This document shows positions 1-11,270 of a stretch of 64,000 nucleotides of DNA, piece by piece (positions within the stretch are counted from its first letter, which is position 1; each line of letters begins with the position of its first letter). Source of the stretch: Dipteris shenzhenensis (taxonomy: Eukaryota > Polypodiophyta > Polypodiopsida > Gleicheniales); NCBI GenBank assembly GCA_047967505.1, contig CM106540.1; one strand, written 5' to 3'. A program made the translations under genes and the position numbers. The notes beneath the pieces were generated by a model. It did no database searches. It saw only the letters and a list, made by a program, of their open reading frames with translations, and had not been told where the DNA came from.

Positions 1-110
1 CTTATAGTGAACCTAAAAGAACTAAAAAAACCTAAAAAACTAAAAAAGGTTGACTTGATCTAAAAGCTGTAGACCCATTTTCTATAAAACTCTACTTCTC
101 CTCATTCTCT
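1..110. other. Left-edge spacer, nothing recognised
   Basis: A-rich sequence with repeated aacctaaa-type words. No open frame, RNA or repeat boundary that I can support. Confidence 0.4.
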
Positions 111-675
111 CTCACAACTTTCCTGGAGCTCCTCCACCACCTCCCCACCTAGGTACTCCCTCCCTCCCTTCCCCTCTCCTCGTCCCCTCCCTTCCCCTCT
201 CCTCCGTCCCCTCCCTTCCCCTCTCCTCTTGCTTCCCATCCCCTCTCCTCCCTCCCCTCCCTTCCCACCTCCTCCCGCTTCCCATCCCCTCTCCTCCCAC
301 TTCCTCTCTTCCCTCCCTTTCCCTCTTCTCCCTCTTCCCCCCTCCCCTCCCATCCCCCCTCCCTCCTTCCGCTTCCCCCTTTCCCTCTCCTCCCTTCCCC
401 CTCCCTTCCCCTGTCCTCTCCCTCCTCCCGCTTTCCCTTCCCCTCCCTTCCCCTCTTCTCCCTTCCCCCTCCCTTCCCCCCTCCCCTCCCTTCCTCCTTT
501 CCGCCTCCCTTCCCCTCTCCTCCCGCTTCCCCCTCCCCTCCCCTCCCTTCCTTCCTTTCCCCTCCCTTCCCCTCTCCTCCCACTTCCCCCTCCCCTCCCC
601 TCCCTTCCTCCCTCCCCTCCCCTTCCTTCCCCTCTCGTCGCGCTTCCCCTCCCCTCTTCTCCCGCTTCCCCCTCC
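111..675. repeat. Polypyrimidine (CCCCTCC) low-complexity tract
   Basis: Almost pure C/T on the plus strand, built from variants of CCCCTCCCTTCCCCTCTCCT. The long Pro/Ser-rich (plus) or Gly/Glu/Arg-rich (minus) open frames across it are composition artefacts. The strand composition flips to purine after about 700, which gives mirror-like homopurine/homopyrimidine potential. Confidence 0.9.
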
Positions 676-702
676 GAGCGGAGAGCTTTTTTGTTTTAGG
701 CA

Positions 703-779
703 AGGAGGCAGCGAGCGGTGAGGGGGAAGTGAGGGGAGGAGAGGGGAGAGGGGAGGGGAGGGGCGGGATGGGGAGGGGA
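703..779. repeat. Polypurine tract, left flank of inserted element
   Basis: GAGGGGAGG-type purine repeats. The same type of sequence resumes at 3617, so the element at 780-3616 was inserted into a polypurine tract. Possible 5-bp target duplications are GGGGA (775-779) and AGGGA (3617-3621), with one mismatch. Confidence 0.7.
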
Positions 780-1120
780 TGTGAAAGTGCAGATCGTGCT
801 CTCCTGGTGCAACATGGAATTAGCAAAAGATCAAGGGGGATCAAACCATAGAAGAAACTCCATGAAAGACATATGGTAGGCAATACCCAATCTATTACAA
901 TGTGCTTGTATTCAACAATACATGATAGGCCTCTTATATAGAGAGTGCCCTTTGAATAGTCAAACCATGTGTGATCCTCTCATCCACATCTCTCCTTGTG
1001 GATATCCTCAATCCACATCTCCACATCATGTAGTCCACATCTTAGGGTGGCTACTTTAATTCTTTCCTATACCATACCTTAGCCTTTAATTATGTGCTCA
1101 TGGCACCACAACTCTCAATA
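780..1120 (-). repeat. 3' LTR of non-autonomous copia copy 1
   Basis: About 341 bp, nearly identical to 3277-3616. On the minus strand it starts TATTGAGAGTTG (a variant of TGTTGAGAG) and contains a TATATAAGAG TATA-like box. Confidence 0.88.
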
Positions 1121-1129
1121 CCTTCCCTT
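1121..1129 (-). other. Polypurine tract (plus-strand primer site)
   Basis: Minus-strand AAGGGAAGG immediately upstream of the 3' LTR, the usual position for the polypurine tract. Confidence 0.7.
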
Positions 1130-1405
1130 GGTGCCATGACCCTTTGGCTACTGCAAGGTGGTCAGATGTGAGTTACATTCCATCACCTCCCCTTAGTGCA
1201 TGCATTGCTACTTAAGTGGGTCAAGTGTGGTTTTTACATGTCAATACCTCCCCTGGGTGCTTTCATAGCTACTCTCAGGTGGTCAGGCTTGATTTACAAA
1301 ACATAGGCAAGGTTGGCAAGGTTTTTGTTTGTCGATGGCATTCGCTTCTTCTCTTGACATAGCTTGATGCATGATGCTTTGTTCTTCCATGTGCCTTAAT
1401 GCTTT

Positions 1406-1621
1406 CTATGTGGATGCCATGCTTTTTGCTATGGTCATCTCATGCACTTGTGCTTTTGGCATGCTTTTTGCATTCATGCATTGCTTTTCCATTTGTTGCA
1501 AAGGTCTTACCAATTGATTTCTTTCAATATTGGTAGTGTCTAATTGCATACAATGATTCTGACTTGACAGGCGCGTAGAGCTCGAAAAGACGATCACTTT
1601 TTCTTTTTGGAGTGTGTCCAA
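1406..1621 (-). pseudogene. Small conserved frame in non-autonomous element
   Basis: A 71-codon frame whose C-terminal half (LQQMEK, then KSMPKAQVHEMTIA and SMAST) recurs at 51788-52042 in the second copy of this family, with a few substitutions. The N-terminal halves diverge and appear frame-shifted relative to each other. No family is recognised. Conservation may only reflect nucleotide identity between copies, so coding status is doubtful. Confidence 0.35.
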
Positions 1622-1629
1622 ATTCTTCT

Positions 1630-3264
1630 TTTATTGGAAGTTACGACTTGTCAAAGGTTCTGTGAAGAAGAGGTCCTTTGATGATGTGTCACAGGGATTC
1701 ACATGCTCCACTCACACTGTGCTTAGCAAGAAGCTATGTGCTTCGGTGGAACTTTTAACTAACCCCATAACTTAACCATGGCTATGTTTGACCTTACTAG
1801 AGTTGTGTCTTATCTGCCACCTGGCACTCTGCTAACCAAAGACCACTAAACCAAACTTGGAGTTAGCTAAACTGAACCACAGGTCCTATCTGCCACATGG
1901 CTTTTCCAAGGAAGCCTTACAAAAAAATTGAAGTTTGCAACAGGGAGCTCGGGGCGACGCACTTTTGCGCTCTGAATCTCGATTTTGTTGAATGTGATCG
2001 GAGGCTGGGCTTTGAGATTACCAAGAGCCTTGGGAATGCTTACTGCTATAGGGGCTAGAGTGCTTGTAGGAGTCAGTGTCCCAAGCTTTGCGGGTACTCG
2101 CTGTGTTGAAGGGCATTGGAGGCAAGCTTTCATTTAGCGCTGAAGTCTATTGACTATTGGTGAGGCACAACATTGGAACTAGAGCTAGTGTCATTGGAGA
2201 TGGAGGAGAACCGTAACCGTTTGCTGGTGCTTGTGTTGGACGGACCAGCCACCGAGGAGTATGAGGCACTGTGGAGTAGTAGTTTAGAGCATCACAGGCG
2301 AGCAAGGTCTCTTTGTGGAGACGGTCAAAATAGCCCATCACTCCGACGACCTGCGAGTGTGAATTTCCTGGCTATAATTCACCATTACGAATGTGCTAGC
2401 GTGGATTAGCTGGAAACAGAGGTGAGCAAATGACAATTTACCAGAGCTGGACAAAAGTGATTCAAGCTAGTTGTGAATCGAGCGAGCAGAGGGCATAGGC
2501 TGGCGCGTTGGAGCTCTGGAGCTCTTTGCTCAGGCCTGTTTGTGTGTCATAGCTTGTAGATGGCAGGCAAGCTCAATGGAGGGCTGCCACAAGGCGTTAT
2601 GGCATAGTCCATTGGGACTACCATTTCGTGTGAGCAGAGAAGGAGAAATCTCCTTGGCTGAGCGGCTGGACCTCAGAAGCATGCTGAAAGTGGTGGACGG
2701 GTGCTAAAGCTTGCTTGCTGAAGTTGTTTGTTGGTGGACTTGCAGTCGGTGAAGGCATGTAGGCCAGTAGTTTTTTTTTGAACTTGCTTTGTTTATAGGA
2801 GCTATTGCTTAGCCACCACGAGCAGCCGTAGAGGTTGTTGGTAGATACCAAAGTTGCCGTAGAGATTGGCCTTTGGAGTGGGCTCTTGGAGGCGCTGTTC
2901 AGAGTGGTTCATTGTAGAGATGATGACTGAATTTGTTGCACAAGCCACCTTAGCTCATCACCTTTCTCTCTTTCCCTAAGTTCTCTAAGGCACAAGAAGA
3001 CTCCCACTAAAAGTCTTATCTATCTCTCTCTCTCATAAACATATCTCCCCTCTCAAGCTACCTCATTCACAATGAAGCATATCTTTCTCTCACTTGGAGT
3101 GAATGGAATGAATAACTCTCCCTCTCAATTCTCAGGAATGATGAAAATATCTCAAAGCAATCAACAGAATTTTCATTCAATGGATGGAATTCTCTCAATC
3201 TAAAACTAAAACTAACCTAAGAGAAAATATGTGCTCCTAAGGCAACCTAGGAGATTAGACCTAA
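1630..3264 (-). other. Internal non-coding region of element copy 1
   Basis: About 1.6 kb between the small conserved frame and the primer site. Short open frames occur on both strands (for example 1867-2133 and 2618-2851 minus, 2173-2409 plus) but none has recognisable motifs. No RT, integrase or protease signature is present. Confidence 0.5.
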
Positions 3265-3276
3265 GCTCTGATACCA
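3265..3276 (-). other. Primer binding site (tRNA-iMet)
   Basis: Minus-strand TGGTATCAGAGC directly adjoining the LTR end, the classical plant copia PBS. Confidence 0.9.
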
Positions 3277-3616
3277 TGTGAAAGTGCGGATCATGCGCTC
3301 CTAGTGCAACGTGGAATTAGCAAAAGATCAAGGGGGATCAAACCATAGAAGAAACTCCATGAGAGACATACGGTAGGCAATACCCAATCTATTGCAATGT
3401 GCTTGTATTCAACAATACATGATAGGCCTCTTATATAGAGAGTGCCCTTTGAATAGTCAAACCATGTGTGATCCTCTCATCACATCTCTCCTTGTGGATA
3501 TCATCAATCCACATCTCCACATCACGTAGTCCACATTTTAGGGTGGCTACTTTAATTCTTTCCTATACCATACCTTAGCCTTTAATTATGTGCTCATGGC
3601 ACCACAACTCTCAACA
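3277..3616 (-). repeat. 5' LTR of non-autonomous copia copy 1
   Basis: 340 bp, TG...CA ends, next to the PBS. Contains TATATAAGAG on the minus strand as a candidate promoter. Confidence 0.88.
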
Positions 3617-3914
3617 AGGGAGAGGGGAGGGGGGGAGGCATGGGGAGGGGAGGCGAGAGGGGAGGGGCAGGGAGGCAGGATGACAGGGGAGGGGCAGGGC
3701 GGGGAGGGGAGGAGAGGGGGGACGGACGGGAGGGCGAGGAGGAGGATGGGAGGGCGGGGCAGGGAGGCGGGAGGAGAGGGGAGAGGCGAGGAGGGGAGAC
3801 GGGAGGGGAGGGGAGAGGCGGGGAGGCGGGAGGAGAGGAGAGGTGTGGGGAGGGGCGGGCAGACGGGAGAGGAGGGGAGGGGAGGGGAGGGGAGGACGGG
3901 GGGACAGGGAGGGC
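3617..3914. repeat. Polypurine (GGGGAGG) tract, right flank
   Basis: G/A-rich minisatellite of GGGAGGGGCAGGGAGGCGGGAG variants. It continues the purine tract left of the inserted element. Gly/Arg-rich open frames across it are composition artefacts. Confidence 0.85.
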
Positions 3915-3978
3915 GAGGGGATTAACCCCCCCTAACTTGTTGTGTAGGCAACAGGTTAGGGGGAGGGTTAATCCCCTC
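3915..3978. repeat. Inverted repeat / foldback hairpin
   Basis: Left arm 3915-3942 (GAGGGGATTAACCCC...) pairs with right arm 3949-3978 around a 6-nt loop, with only a couple of mismatches. It sits exactly at the transition from the G-rich tract to the AT-rich block. Confidence 0.75.
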
Positions 3979-4008
3979 CTCTCCTTAAGTGGGGGCCCTT
4001 CGGGGCTC

Positions 4009-4500
4009 TCAAAAAAAAAAGAAAAAGAAAAAATTTAAAAAAAAATAAAATATAAAAAAATTAAATTAAATTTTAAATATATAAATAAATAATTAAAATA
4101 AAATATAATAATTAAAAAAAAATAAAAAATTAAATTAATAAATTTAATTTAATTTAATGTAAAAATTAAAAATAAATAAATAAATAAAATTAAAAATTGT
4201 TAAATTTAAAAAAAATAAATTAAAATTTAAACATATAGATATATAAATAAATAAAATAAGAATTTTAAAAAATCAAATAAAATTTTAGAAAAATTAAATT
4301 AAATTCTTTTATCTATATTTATAAAATATTTTGAATTAAATTATTTATGTATAAAAATATTAGATTAAAAAATAGTATCTAGAAATATAAAAATATATTT
4401 TTTAAAGTATATTTAGACTTTTAAAATTTTAATATTTAAATATTTAATTAGCAATTTTTTTAATATTTTGAGTTTGAAAATCATTGTAATTCTCATTTTT
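4009..4500. repeat. AT-rich low-complexity block
   Basis: Nearly pure A/T (A-rich, AAATAAAT words). No gene. It lies directly upstream of the next coding region, so it could hold promoter elements, but none can be singled out. Confidence 0.7.
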
Positions 4501-4526
4501 TGTTTTTGATTGCTTTGTAGAAAACT

Positions 4527-4898
4527 ATGGCTTCGAGTTTTGGTTCCAAGATGTCTTTTAAATATCTTGAACATGCTTGGTATTTTATGGAGCATAAATC
4601 AAAGTATTTTTTGGTGATCACTGCAGAGAATTTGTCAAGCGTAAAATATTCTCCAAAGGCAGTAAGAAATGGTGGCATGGTCTCAACCATCAACATTAAA
4701 GAAAATAATTTGATAGAAGTTGTGTGCAAAGGGAAGAATAACGATGTGGTCTACAAGTTACGAGTTACGCACAAGCACTTCTTGAAGCCCTTACCAGATT
4801 CAATTGAGGGATCCCAAGAATTACTTAGTGCCTTGGAAGCATTGAAGAAAATGTGGAATTCATTCAGCAGTAGTAAGTACGCCATCTATAACATGTAA
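4527..4898 (+). pseudogene. N-terminal segment of IxGQH-family gene (plus copy)
   Basis: A 123-codon frame beginning ATGGCTTCGAG. Its end (ELLSALEALKKMWNSF) resembles ELQSALEALSYTWEQF in the minus-strand paralogue near 25.2 kb, so it is the N-terminal part of the same family and not a separate gene. The downstream frame from about 4862 is one register off, so either a small indel or an intron joins them. A GTAAGT donor-like word occurs at about 4873. The family is unrecognised. Confidence 0.55.
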
Positions 4899-7800
4899 CC
4901 CTCAAGTTGTACCGCCAATATCTGTGGTGATAACTACGGTATCTCTGGCAAGAGTAACTACAATATTTGCAGCAGTAACTACAATATTTGCAGCAGTAAC
5001 TACAGTATCTCCAACTGTACCTACACCATCGACTGCTGCAACTACAGAAACAAGGAGTGATCGTGGAGCAGATTCAAGTTCCACAGCTATTCTCAGAAAG
5101 AGAGCAAAAATAACTCCTACTTCACGTGCAGATCGTTCAAGTGCATGTTATCTAAAACCAAGGAAAAAATTGGATAGTGATGATCAAGAGGATCCGCAAG
5201 AAGAAGATACAAGTCTCGCAGACTTTTCTATAGGTGTGGTAGACTTACATCCTCCAAACTTGGATGAGGGGTACATTTGGGGATTTTTACAATTCAGCAT
5301 GGCCACAATGCTTATTGATCGAGCTTCATTGTTCACAAATCAAAGAAAGCTAGATAAGACATTTGCACGCAAATTATATGAAGATACGAGGAAAACAAGA
5401 ACTCTAGTTGCCACTAATATCACTCTTCGTCCTATGGCATTTAAGAGACTTCAAGAAGATGATCCTACATTGTCTGATGTCACATTTCAAAAGCGCATGG
5501 ACTTTCTTAATGCTTTTGAGAACTTTAGAAGGAGTGAATTTGTTCGTGGAGAGTCTTTGCACCAAAGCCGATATGGGACTGACATCGAGAAGAGATACAT
5601 GTTGGCAAAGAATAGATTCTTGGAAAGATGCAGGTTTGAGCCCATTAATGGGCAACACTTTTGTGAAGCTTGGAGGATCGCCCTTGATGAGGGAAGAAAA
5701 GAAAACTTGCCACAGATTGAGTGGATGGAAAAGTTTCAACGGGTCATTTGTCATGTATGCATATTTAACGATGACTCGTACATTCTAGAATCAAAAAGGC
5801 TGAATTCTACTCCATTTAGGTTGAAAAAAAGCTCTTCTCTTTTTGAGATCTTGATAAAGGCAAGGGAGTTATGGGTGGGCTATGGAAAGCCACAAAGAGT
5901 GAAGGGCAGGAGACCTACATATGGGTACATGGCAAAGAGGACTCGGTTCTACAGATGCTTGAAAGGTGTTGTAAGCAATACGCAAGGCATACCAAGTAAT
6001 AAGGTTGAGGCAAAGGATCTGAACACCGCCGTTGCAAGATACAGGGATGTTACTTGCATTGTCTTCTGCGAGGACTCAGTGTTTCAGAGCATGGTGGATG
6101 TTTGCCAAGCACATGAAACAGGAAAGATATCCTTTGAGGAACCAGAGCACATTGCAACTCAGAGGAAAGAAATAATGAAACCGATATCTATTGTTTAGTG
6201 GAGAGCATTAAGGTTTGTTCCAGATGCAATAACAGAAGAAGTATGCAAGAAGATCCTAAGCGATGACTGCTTCTTTGGAAAGAAGAGCAAGCATAGCAAC
6301 TTGGATGAAGTGGTCACCCGAATGATTCAAAGTGAGGCTGCTCTCTCGGCACTATTGTTTTAATTGAAATCTGATGATGAGTTAGCTGGCAAGTAAATTA
6401 ATGTGGATAAGAAGAAAGCACTTAGCCTAGGTCAACTCCTTGATAAGACATGAGCTAGAAAGTGGTTGGCTTTAATGGATGCAGATTCCACACCAACAAA
6501 GGATCTAAGAGCTAAAATGCCAAAGGTTATTGAGATAGAATATATGGACATTAAGAAAAAGGCCTTGTAGTCCACTGCCCAGGGTAGAGCAATTGGTGGT
6601 TTAGATGATGGTTCTCCATTCAGCTTCTCCTATAATATCTTCCTATCAGAGAATGATACAAATTTTGCACACATCAATGGCATTGATACAGAGCATTTCA
6701 TAACAATGAGCGGTCATGCTTGGGAGAAGCCATGTGTATTTTTCATAGATAAATTGCAAGACCTTGCAGTGTCACAGATAGTTGAACTTATGCGGTTTAT
6801 CATAGAAGGTCCTATGGCAGATAAGAAAAGATCAACGTTGGTCCTGTTCATGACAGAATCACAAAGGGATGCCTTGTATGCGAGTTTGACATCTGTATTT
6901 GGGTATTTACTTTCAAAAGTATACCATGGTATAGTCCTATGCAATCATATGACTGTCTTGGAAGGCACTGCCATTCAAGTCTTGCATCCTTTCTTGATGT
7001 GCTTCTTATCCAAGGGTGGTGGCAATCAAATAAAAATTCCTTTAAGGACTCTCGAGTTTCATTACTTTGAGGATAATAAGGTTAAACTTGATGCAGCAAT
7101 GGTGGATTACAAAAAGCCGATGGATCCTAATGTGATACTAGAGATGATAAAGAATTTACTGAATGATGGGTGGGAAGTAGCATTGTATCGAATGGGTTTT
7201 GCTGCTGAGAAATCGCTATGCCAAGGTAGAAATGTAAATGTCATTGATACCAACCATCAGATTGAGTTCTTTGACACATATTACAATTGCACTACCTTCT
7301 TTGAAGAGGAAAATGTCAAAGAAGAGGGTAGTGAGAAAAATGTCCAAGATGAGGGTAGTGAGTCTGAGGGTGATGATTCTAGCTCAGGTGATGATGAGGA
7401 TGAAAGCTCTACATCTGATGACTTACACCAAGAAGAAATCTGCACAAAAAATAAGGGTGATCAATTATCAACTAGAGTCAAGGAGGTTCCACTCATCATA
7501 CAGGAAGGCTCGCGGTAGCAAGAAGTAGTAGTACAGCACATCAAAGGAAAAGGTAAGGCTAGAGAGGTGGAAGCACTTCCCTTGAAATTAAAAGTGAGAA
7601 AGGCACCTTTGATCTTGGGTGAAGGACATGCAAGTAGATCAAGCAAGGAAGCCTTACCCAAAGAAGGTATGGATGAGGCAAAGCATGACTAGGAGGAGTT
7701 ACGAGGAGGCATAGATGGTTCTTCAACCATGACCTTACAGACTCTAGAGTAGCCTACTAGTCAGGAACCTAGTATCCAGGACCCTACTCACTAAGAACTT

Positions 7801-7975
7801 GGACATGAAACTTTAGAGCAGCCTACTAGTCAGGTGATTAGAACTAAAGAGCAAACTACTGAGGACCTTGCTACTAAGACTCTAGTCTAAGGGCAGCCTA
7901 TTAGTCACGACCCTGGTAGTCAAGGGCACATTGAGGACATTGGTACTATCTTAGAGAAGCCTATTAGTCGACCCT
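4862..7975 (+). pseudogene. Large frame-preserved IxGQH-family gene, many stops
   Basis: One reading frame runs about 3.1 kb without a frameshift but with eleven or more stops, nearly all TAG or TAA (for example after 6195 and 7515) and one TGA near 6451. Order: a Thr/Val-rich segment with a repeated TTIFAAV unit; a basic region; GYIWG (about 5266); a central region with RCRFEPINGQH (IxGQH at 5644-5658), reminiscent of the ParB/sulfiredoxin-fold (D/N)GQH signature (inference); YILESKRL; FCED; FFGKKSK; then HAWEKPCVFFID and GWEVALYRMGF; an acidic tail; and a TLEQPTSQ repeat. Blocks match the 18.5-25.6 kb minus-strand gene in the same order. No Ulp1-like module follows here. Function is unknown. 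It could be a decayed transposon-borne gene or a host family. Confidence 0.65.
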
Positions 7976-8214
7976 GGTAGTCAAGGGCCTGGCATTGAGG
8001 ACATTGGTACTGCGGAACATGATGGCTGATGGCTTTGTAATCACAAGTTTTGAACTTCGCAAGTTTTGAACTTCTATGTAAAGTGAATATCTAATAAAAA
8101 GTTAACTACTTTTTTTATTTCTTTACTCTCATTATTGTGTATAAAGATTGTTTATGAGGTCCATTTTATACTTAATGGTATATTTTAAACTTTATGTCAA
8201 TGTATTTTTATAGT
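7976..8214. other. 3' flank of IxGQH gene
   Basis: AT-rich, with AATAAAAAG near 8092 as a polyadenylation-like signal. No gene seen. Confidence 0.35.
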
Positions 8215-8500
8215 TAAGGGTGTTTTTTAATACCAAGTAAGGTGTATATGTACACCACTTACACATAAAAGGATCTATGTACACTACCTTTCTAAGGGTT
8301 TATGTACACCACCTTTCTAAAAGAAATGGTCATAAAGGTGTGTGCACACCACTTATACATAAAGGTGTTTATTTGCACCACCTTTCTAAGAGAATTGGTC
8401 ATCTATTGATGTTCTTAGGTGATAGTAGCTCAATTCATAAGAAGTTATGAAGATGTTTATGTAGACCACCTTTATAAGAGATTTGGTTATGCATTGATGT
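8215..8500. repeat. Degenerate tandem repeat (tgtacaccacctttctaag)
   Basis: Five to six imperfect copies of a unit around TGTACACCACCTTTCTAAG with intervening cacataaagg words, spaced roughly 40-60 bp. Confidence 0.65.
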
Positions 8501-8569
8501 TCTTAGTACTTAATCACCAAATCTTTTGATTGGAGTTGTCAAATCTAGTTCAAAAAACAACATTACTAG

Positions 8570-8653
8570 TATATTCAAAAATTTTGGACTGTTTTTTAGT
8601 CCATTTCTCAAATTGGACTTTACACAAGTCCAAAAATTTTGAATGGTGTGTTC
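8570..8653. repeat. Short inverted repeat
   Basis: ATTCAAAAATTTTGGACT near 8573 is mirrored by AGTCCAAAAATTTTGAAT near 8636 with about one mismatch. A second smaller pair (GGACTG...AGTCC) lies inside. It may be a foldback remnant. Confidence 0.55.
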
Positions 8654-8975
8654 ACTTCTTTTACAAAACTTCACATCCGTCATTTTGTAGGTTGCCATCA
8701 AATTGCGCGTCGTCCTTTGTGGAGGTTCTCCCGTACATCGTTGTCTACATCAGAAAATAAAGGAATGCTGATGTGTTTCTCGGAAGATGAGATTCCCGCC
8801 CAACCTCAATGTCGGTGAATTGCTAATAATCGGCAATTCTTAAAAGTAATTTGGCAAGCGGCGAGAGAATTGCCTCCCGCAAGCAATTCACTAAGGACCT
8901 GCGGCCACACACTAACTAGTAATCCCCTTAGTTTTCTTAGTTTTTTGAATTGCCCTTTTGGGTGAAGTGAGAATA

Positions 8976-9300
8976 TTATTGGTTAGTATGTGGCCAGTTC
9001 TTGAGCAACATGAATTGCTTCATGATCCTCGTTGCACGAACCGCTGTCTCCATCTTAGTCCAAATAGCTCGAGGTACCATACAAGTCCAAGTGAGGTGCC
9101 CCAGAGTTTCCATTGCCATCTCGCATAGTAGAAAAACCAGCAATATCGGCATGTAGCAAGACAATTTGTTCCTAGTTTGCAACCATTGTAGCAATACCTT
9201 CCATAAGAGAAACGAGTACTAAACCCGTGCTTTGTAGGGGCAAAGATACATGGCCATCCTCAACCACTCCCCATTTGAAGGTGGATCTTCCCTCAGCCAG
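8976..9300 (-). pseudogene. LINE reverse-transcriptase zinc-binding domain relic (zf-RVT)
   Basis: The minus-strand frame shows the usual layout of the domain found after RT in plant non-LTR retrotransposons: a KARV...FLLWKVLLQWLQTRNKLS stretch (aromatic-W-K, then L-x-T-R-x-x-L), a Cys, and ETLGHLTWTCMVPRAIW (ET-x-x-HL-x-x-x-C...IW). An in-frame TAG interrupts it and the first Cys-x-x-Cys pair is not intact. Neighbouring RT and endonuclease domains are missing, so this is a 5'-truncated or decayed fragment. Confidence 0.6.
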
Positions 9301-10199
9301 CCAACAGAATGATCGATTTTTAAATTGCTAATCAATTCACCTTGCATACTTGGATTGGCTTTTGCAATTTTGGCTAAGTCTTAACCCATGGCTCTAAGTC
9401 CTTACATTTCTTCCTTTCATTCCATTATCATTCCATCTCCTCCTTCCTCCCAAAGTTGAACTTCCATCTCCTCCATTCCATTGACCTTATGTCTCCTCCT
9501 TCCCCCTAAAGCTGCCTTTTGTCTTTTACATCTCCTCCCCACTTGAACCTTGCCTCTTGTCTTTCCACGTGCTCCCCCCTCCAAGCCTCCATCCAAGAGC
9601 TCCTTCTTTGTGACACGTGGTATGCTCTTCTCCTCAAAGCTATCACGTGTCCTCTCTTTTTTTTTCTCGTGTCTGTGGTTAATAGGTTAAAGATGTTGCT
9701 TTACCTGTCAGCTTTGAATCCCACACGCCTTGCAGAATTGTTTTCCACCAACCCATACCTCTTCTAACATACCATTTCATGTTTAACTCAAAAATTAGAG
9801 CCCAATCGCTAATGAGACATGCATACACTACTTAAGCAAAAATTTTGACTTTATCTAGCTCCATTGCTTGATCTTCCACTTGTTTGACACAACGTTGTTA
9901 TTTGGCCAGTAGTTTGGCACTCTCTCCAAAACAACCTACAGCAGGTCCATCTCCCCCAAGTTCAAACAGAGCTTGGTGATCGTGCTCGAGACTATACTAG
10001 TCTACCTTCCTCTAGTCCCACACATCCTCCTACCTCTTTACCCCCTTCTTGAAAACACTCCTCTCCCTCACAAGATCATGCAATGCAAAGGGATCTTTGC
10101 AAAAAGCTAGGCTCTAGCATATACCCTCCTTTAGAATAGAATCCCCCCTCAATCCATCTCTTCCCCGCCAACTCAATCGTTCAATGCAAATTTTCCATG
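9301..10199. other. Intergenic, no gene recognised
   Basis: C/T-rich stretches (9410-9760) with ccatctcctcc words. Short open frames only, without motifs. Confidence 0.4.
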
Positions 10200-10650
10200 G
10201 AAAGACAAGACCCATAGTGATCTCTGAACCGTATGGTAAAAATCAATTGCATATGGTCAAAAATTGAGGCATGTGGTCAAAATATTTGGCACATGGGGAA
10301 AAGATCATGCATATCCATGGTCAAAATATTATGGTCATGTAGTTAAAATTTTAGCTCATAAGGTCATAATATTAGCCCAAATGGTCAAAAATTTAGCCAT
10401 ATGGTGATTAGTCTCGTGGATTGCACACAATGGTTCTGGTGCCATTCTCTAGATGTCAATGTTGTCATAGATGATGGTTAGAGAATGTTACTGCTTCCAT
10501 TGCCCACAATACCATATGATTATATTGAGAATGGAAGCATTGCCATTAATCCCATGGATTGAGGAGAATGGCACCAGTGCCATTCTCCATTCTCCATTCT
10601 CCACCTAATGAATGTCATTGGTGCCATTCTCCAAATATTTCATATAATGT

Positions 10651-10700
<50 letters not shown>

Positions 10701-11270
10701 GCTCTCTCTCTCTCTCAATTGGTCAAAACTTTAGCCATATGGTGATAACTTATGAAGAGTTTCATGGCCAAATCTTTGGCATATGGTAAAAATCAATTGC
10801 ATGTTGTTAGAGGATTGCACCATGGGGCAAATGGTAAAAAACATCATGCCATATGGTCAAAGTATTATGGCCCAATGGTTAAAATATTTGGTCATAAGGC
10901 CAAAATATTAGGCCAAATGGTCAAAACTTTAGCCTTATGGTGATTAATCTCATGGATTGCACACAATGGTTCAGGTGCCATTCTCTAGATGTCAATGTGG
11001 TCATAGATGATTGTTCTAAGAGAATGGCTCTGGTGCCATTGTCCACAACACCATATGATTATATTGAGAATGGAAACTATGCCATTCTCCACAACACGAT
11101 ATGATTATATTGAAAATGGCACATGTGCCATTAATCACAAGGCTTGAGGAGAATGGCAACAGTTCCATTCTCCATTCTCCATGTGATGAATGACATTGGT
11201 GCCATTCTCCAAATATTCATATGATGTTGTGGAGAATGGCACCAGTGCCATTTTCCAAAACTTCAACTCA
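10200..11270. repeat. Two diverged copies of a ~550-bp repeat with internal palindromes
   Basis: 10200-10640 and 10780-11270 are imperfect direct repeats sharing AATCAATTGCAT, AAATGGTCAAAA, GGATTGCACACAATGGTTC and CCATATGATTATATTGA(G/A)AATGG. Within them GGAGAATGGCAC-CA-GTGCCATTCTCC forms a perfect 12-bp-arm palindrome (10563-10588), with variants near 11233. Short ATGGTCAAAATATT words repeat about every 25 bp. Confidence 0.75.
10653..10715. repeat. (TC)n microsatellite
   Basis: Run of CT dinucleotides interrupted once by TTGGC. It separates the two copies of the surrounding repeat. Confidence 0.95.

Larger units (their letters stand above)
780..3616 (-). mobile_element. Non-autonomous copia-type LTR element, copy 1
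   Basis: Two direct repeats of about 340 bp (780-1120 and 3277-3616) flank 2.2 kb of internal DNA. On the minus strand the 5' LTR is directly followed by TGGTATCAGAGC (3265-3276), the initiator-tRNA-Met primer binding site of plant copia elements. A purine tract (1121-1129) precedes the 3' LTR. LTRs begin TGTTGAGAGTTG and end CTTTCACA on that strand, and differ at roughly a dozen sites (about 4%). The internal region encodes no gag, integrase or RT, so mobility would need proteins in trans. It matches the element at 49697-52520 in the last part of the internal region (1121-1700 here) and in the LTR start, so the two define one family. Confidence 0.88.

Noticed and set aside
102-883. Long Pro-rich or Gly/Arg-rich open frames in the first 900 bp
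   Set aside because: They arise from homopyrimidine/homopurine repeats, occur in several frames and both strands, and have no non-repetitive content.
6600-7300. DNA adenine/cytosine methyltransferase assignment for the WxKP...FFI region
   Set aside because: Only a vague pattern; no DPPY/NPPY or AdoMet-binding motif could be found in either paralogue.
4862-7975. A firm call that this genome reads UAG/UAA as Gln
   Set aside because: The 1,454-codon copia frame uses no UAR for Gln, TGA also interrupts several genes, and copy B stops fall at Glu and Leu codons. Kept only as a testable alternative in findings.
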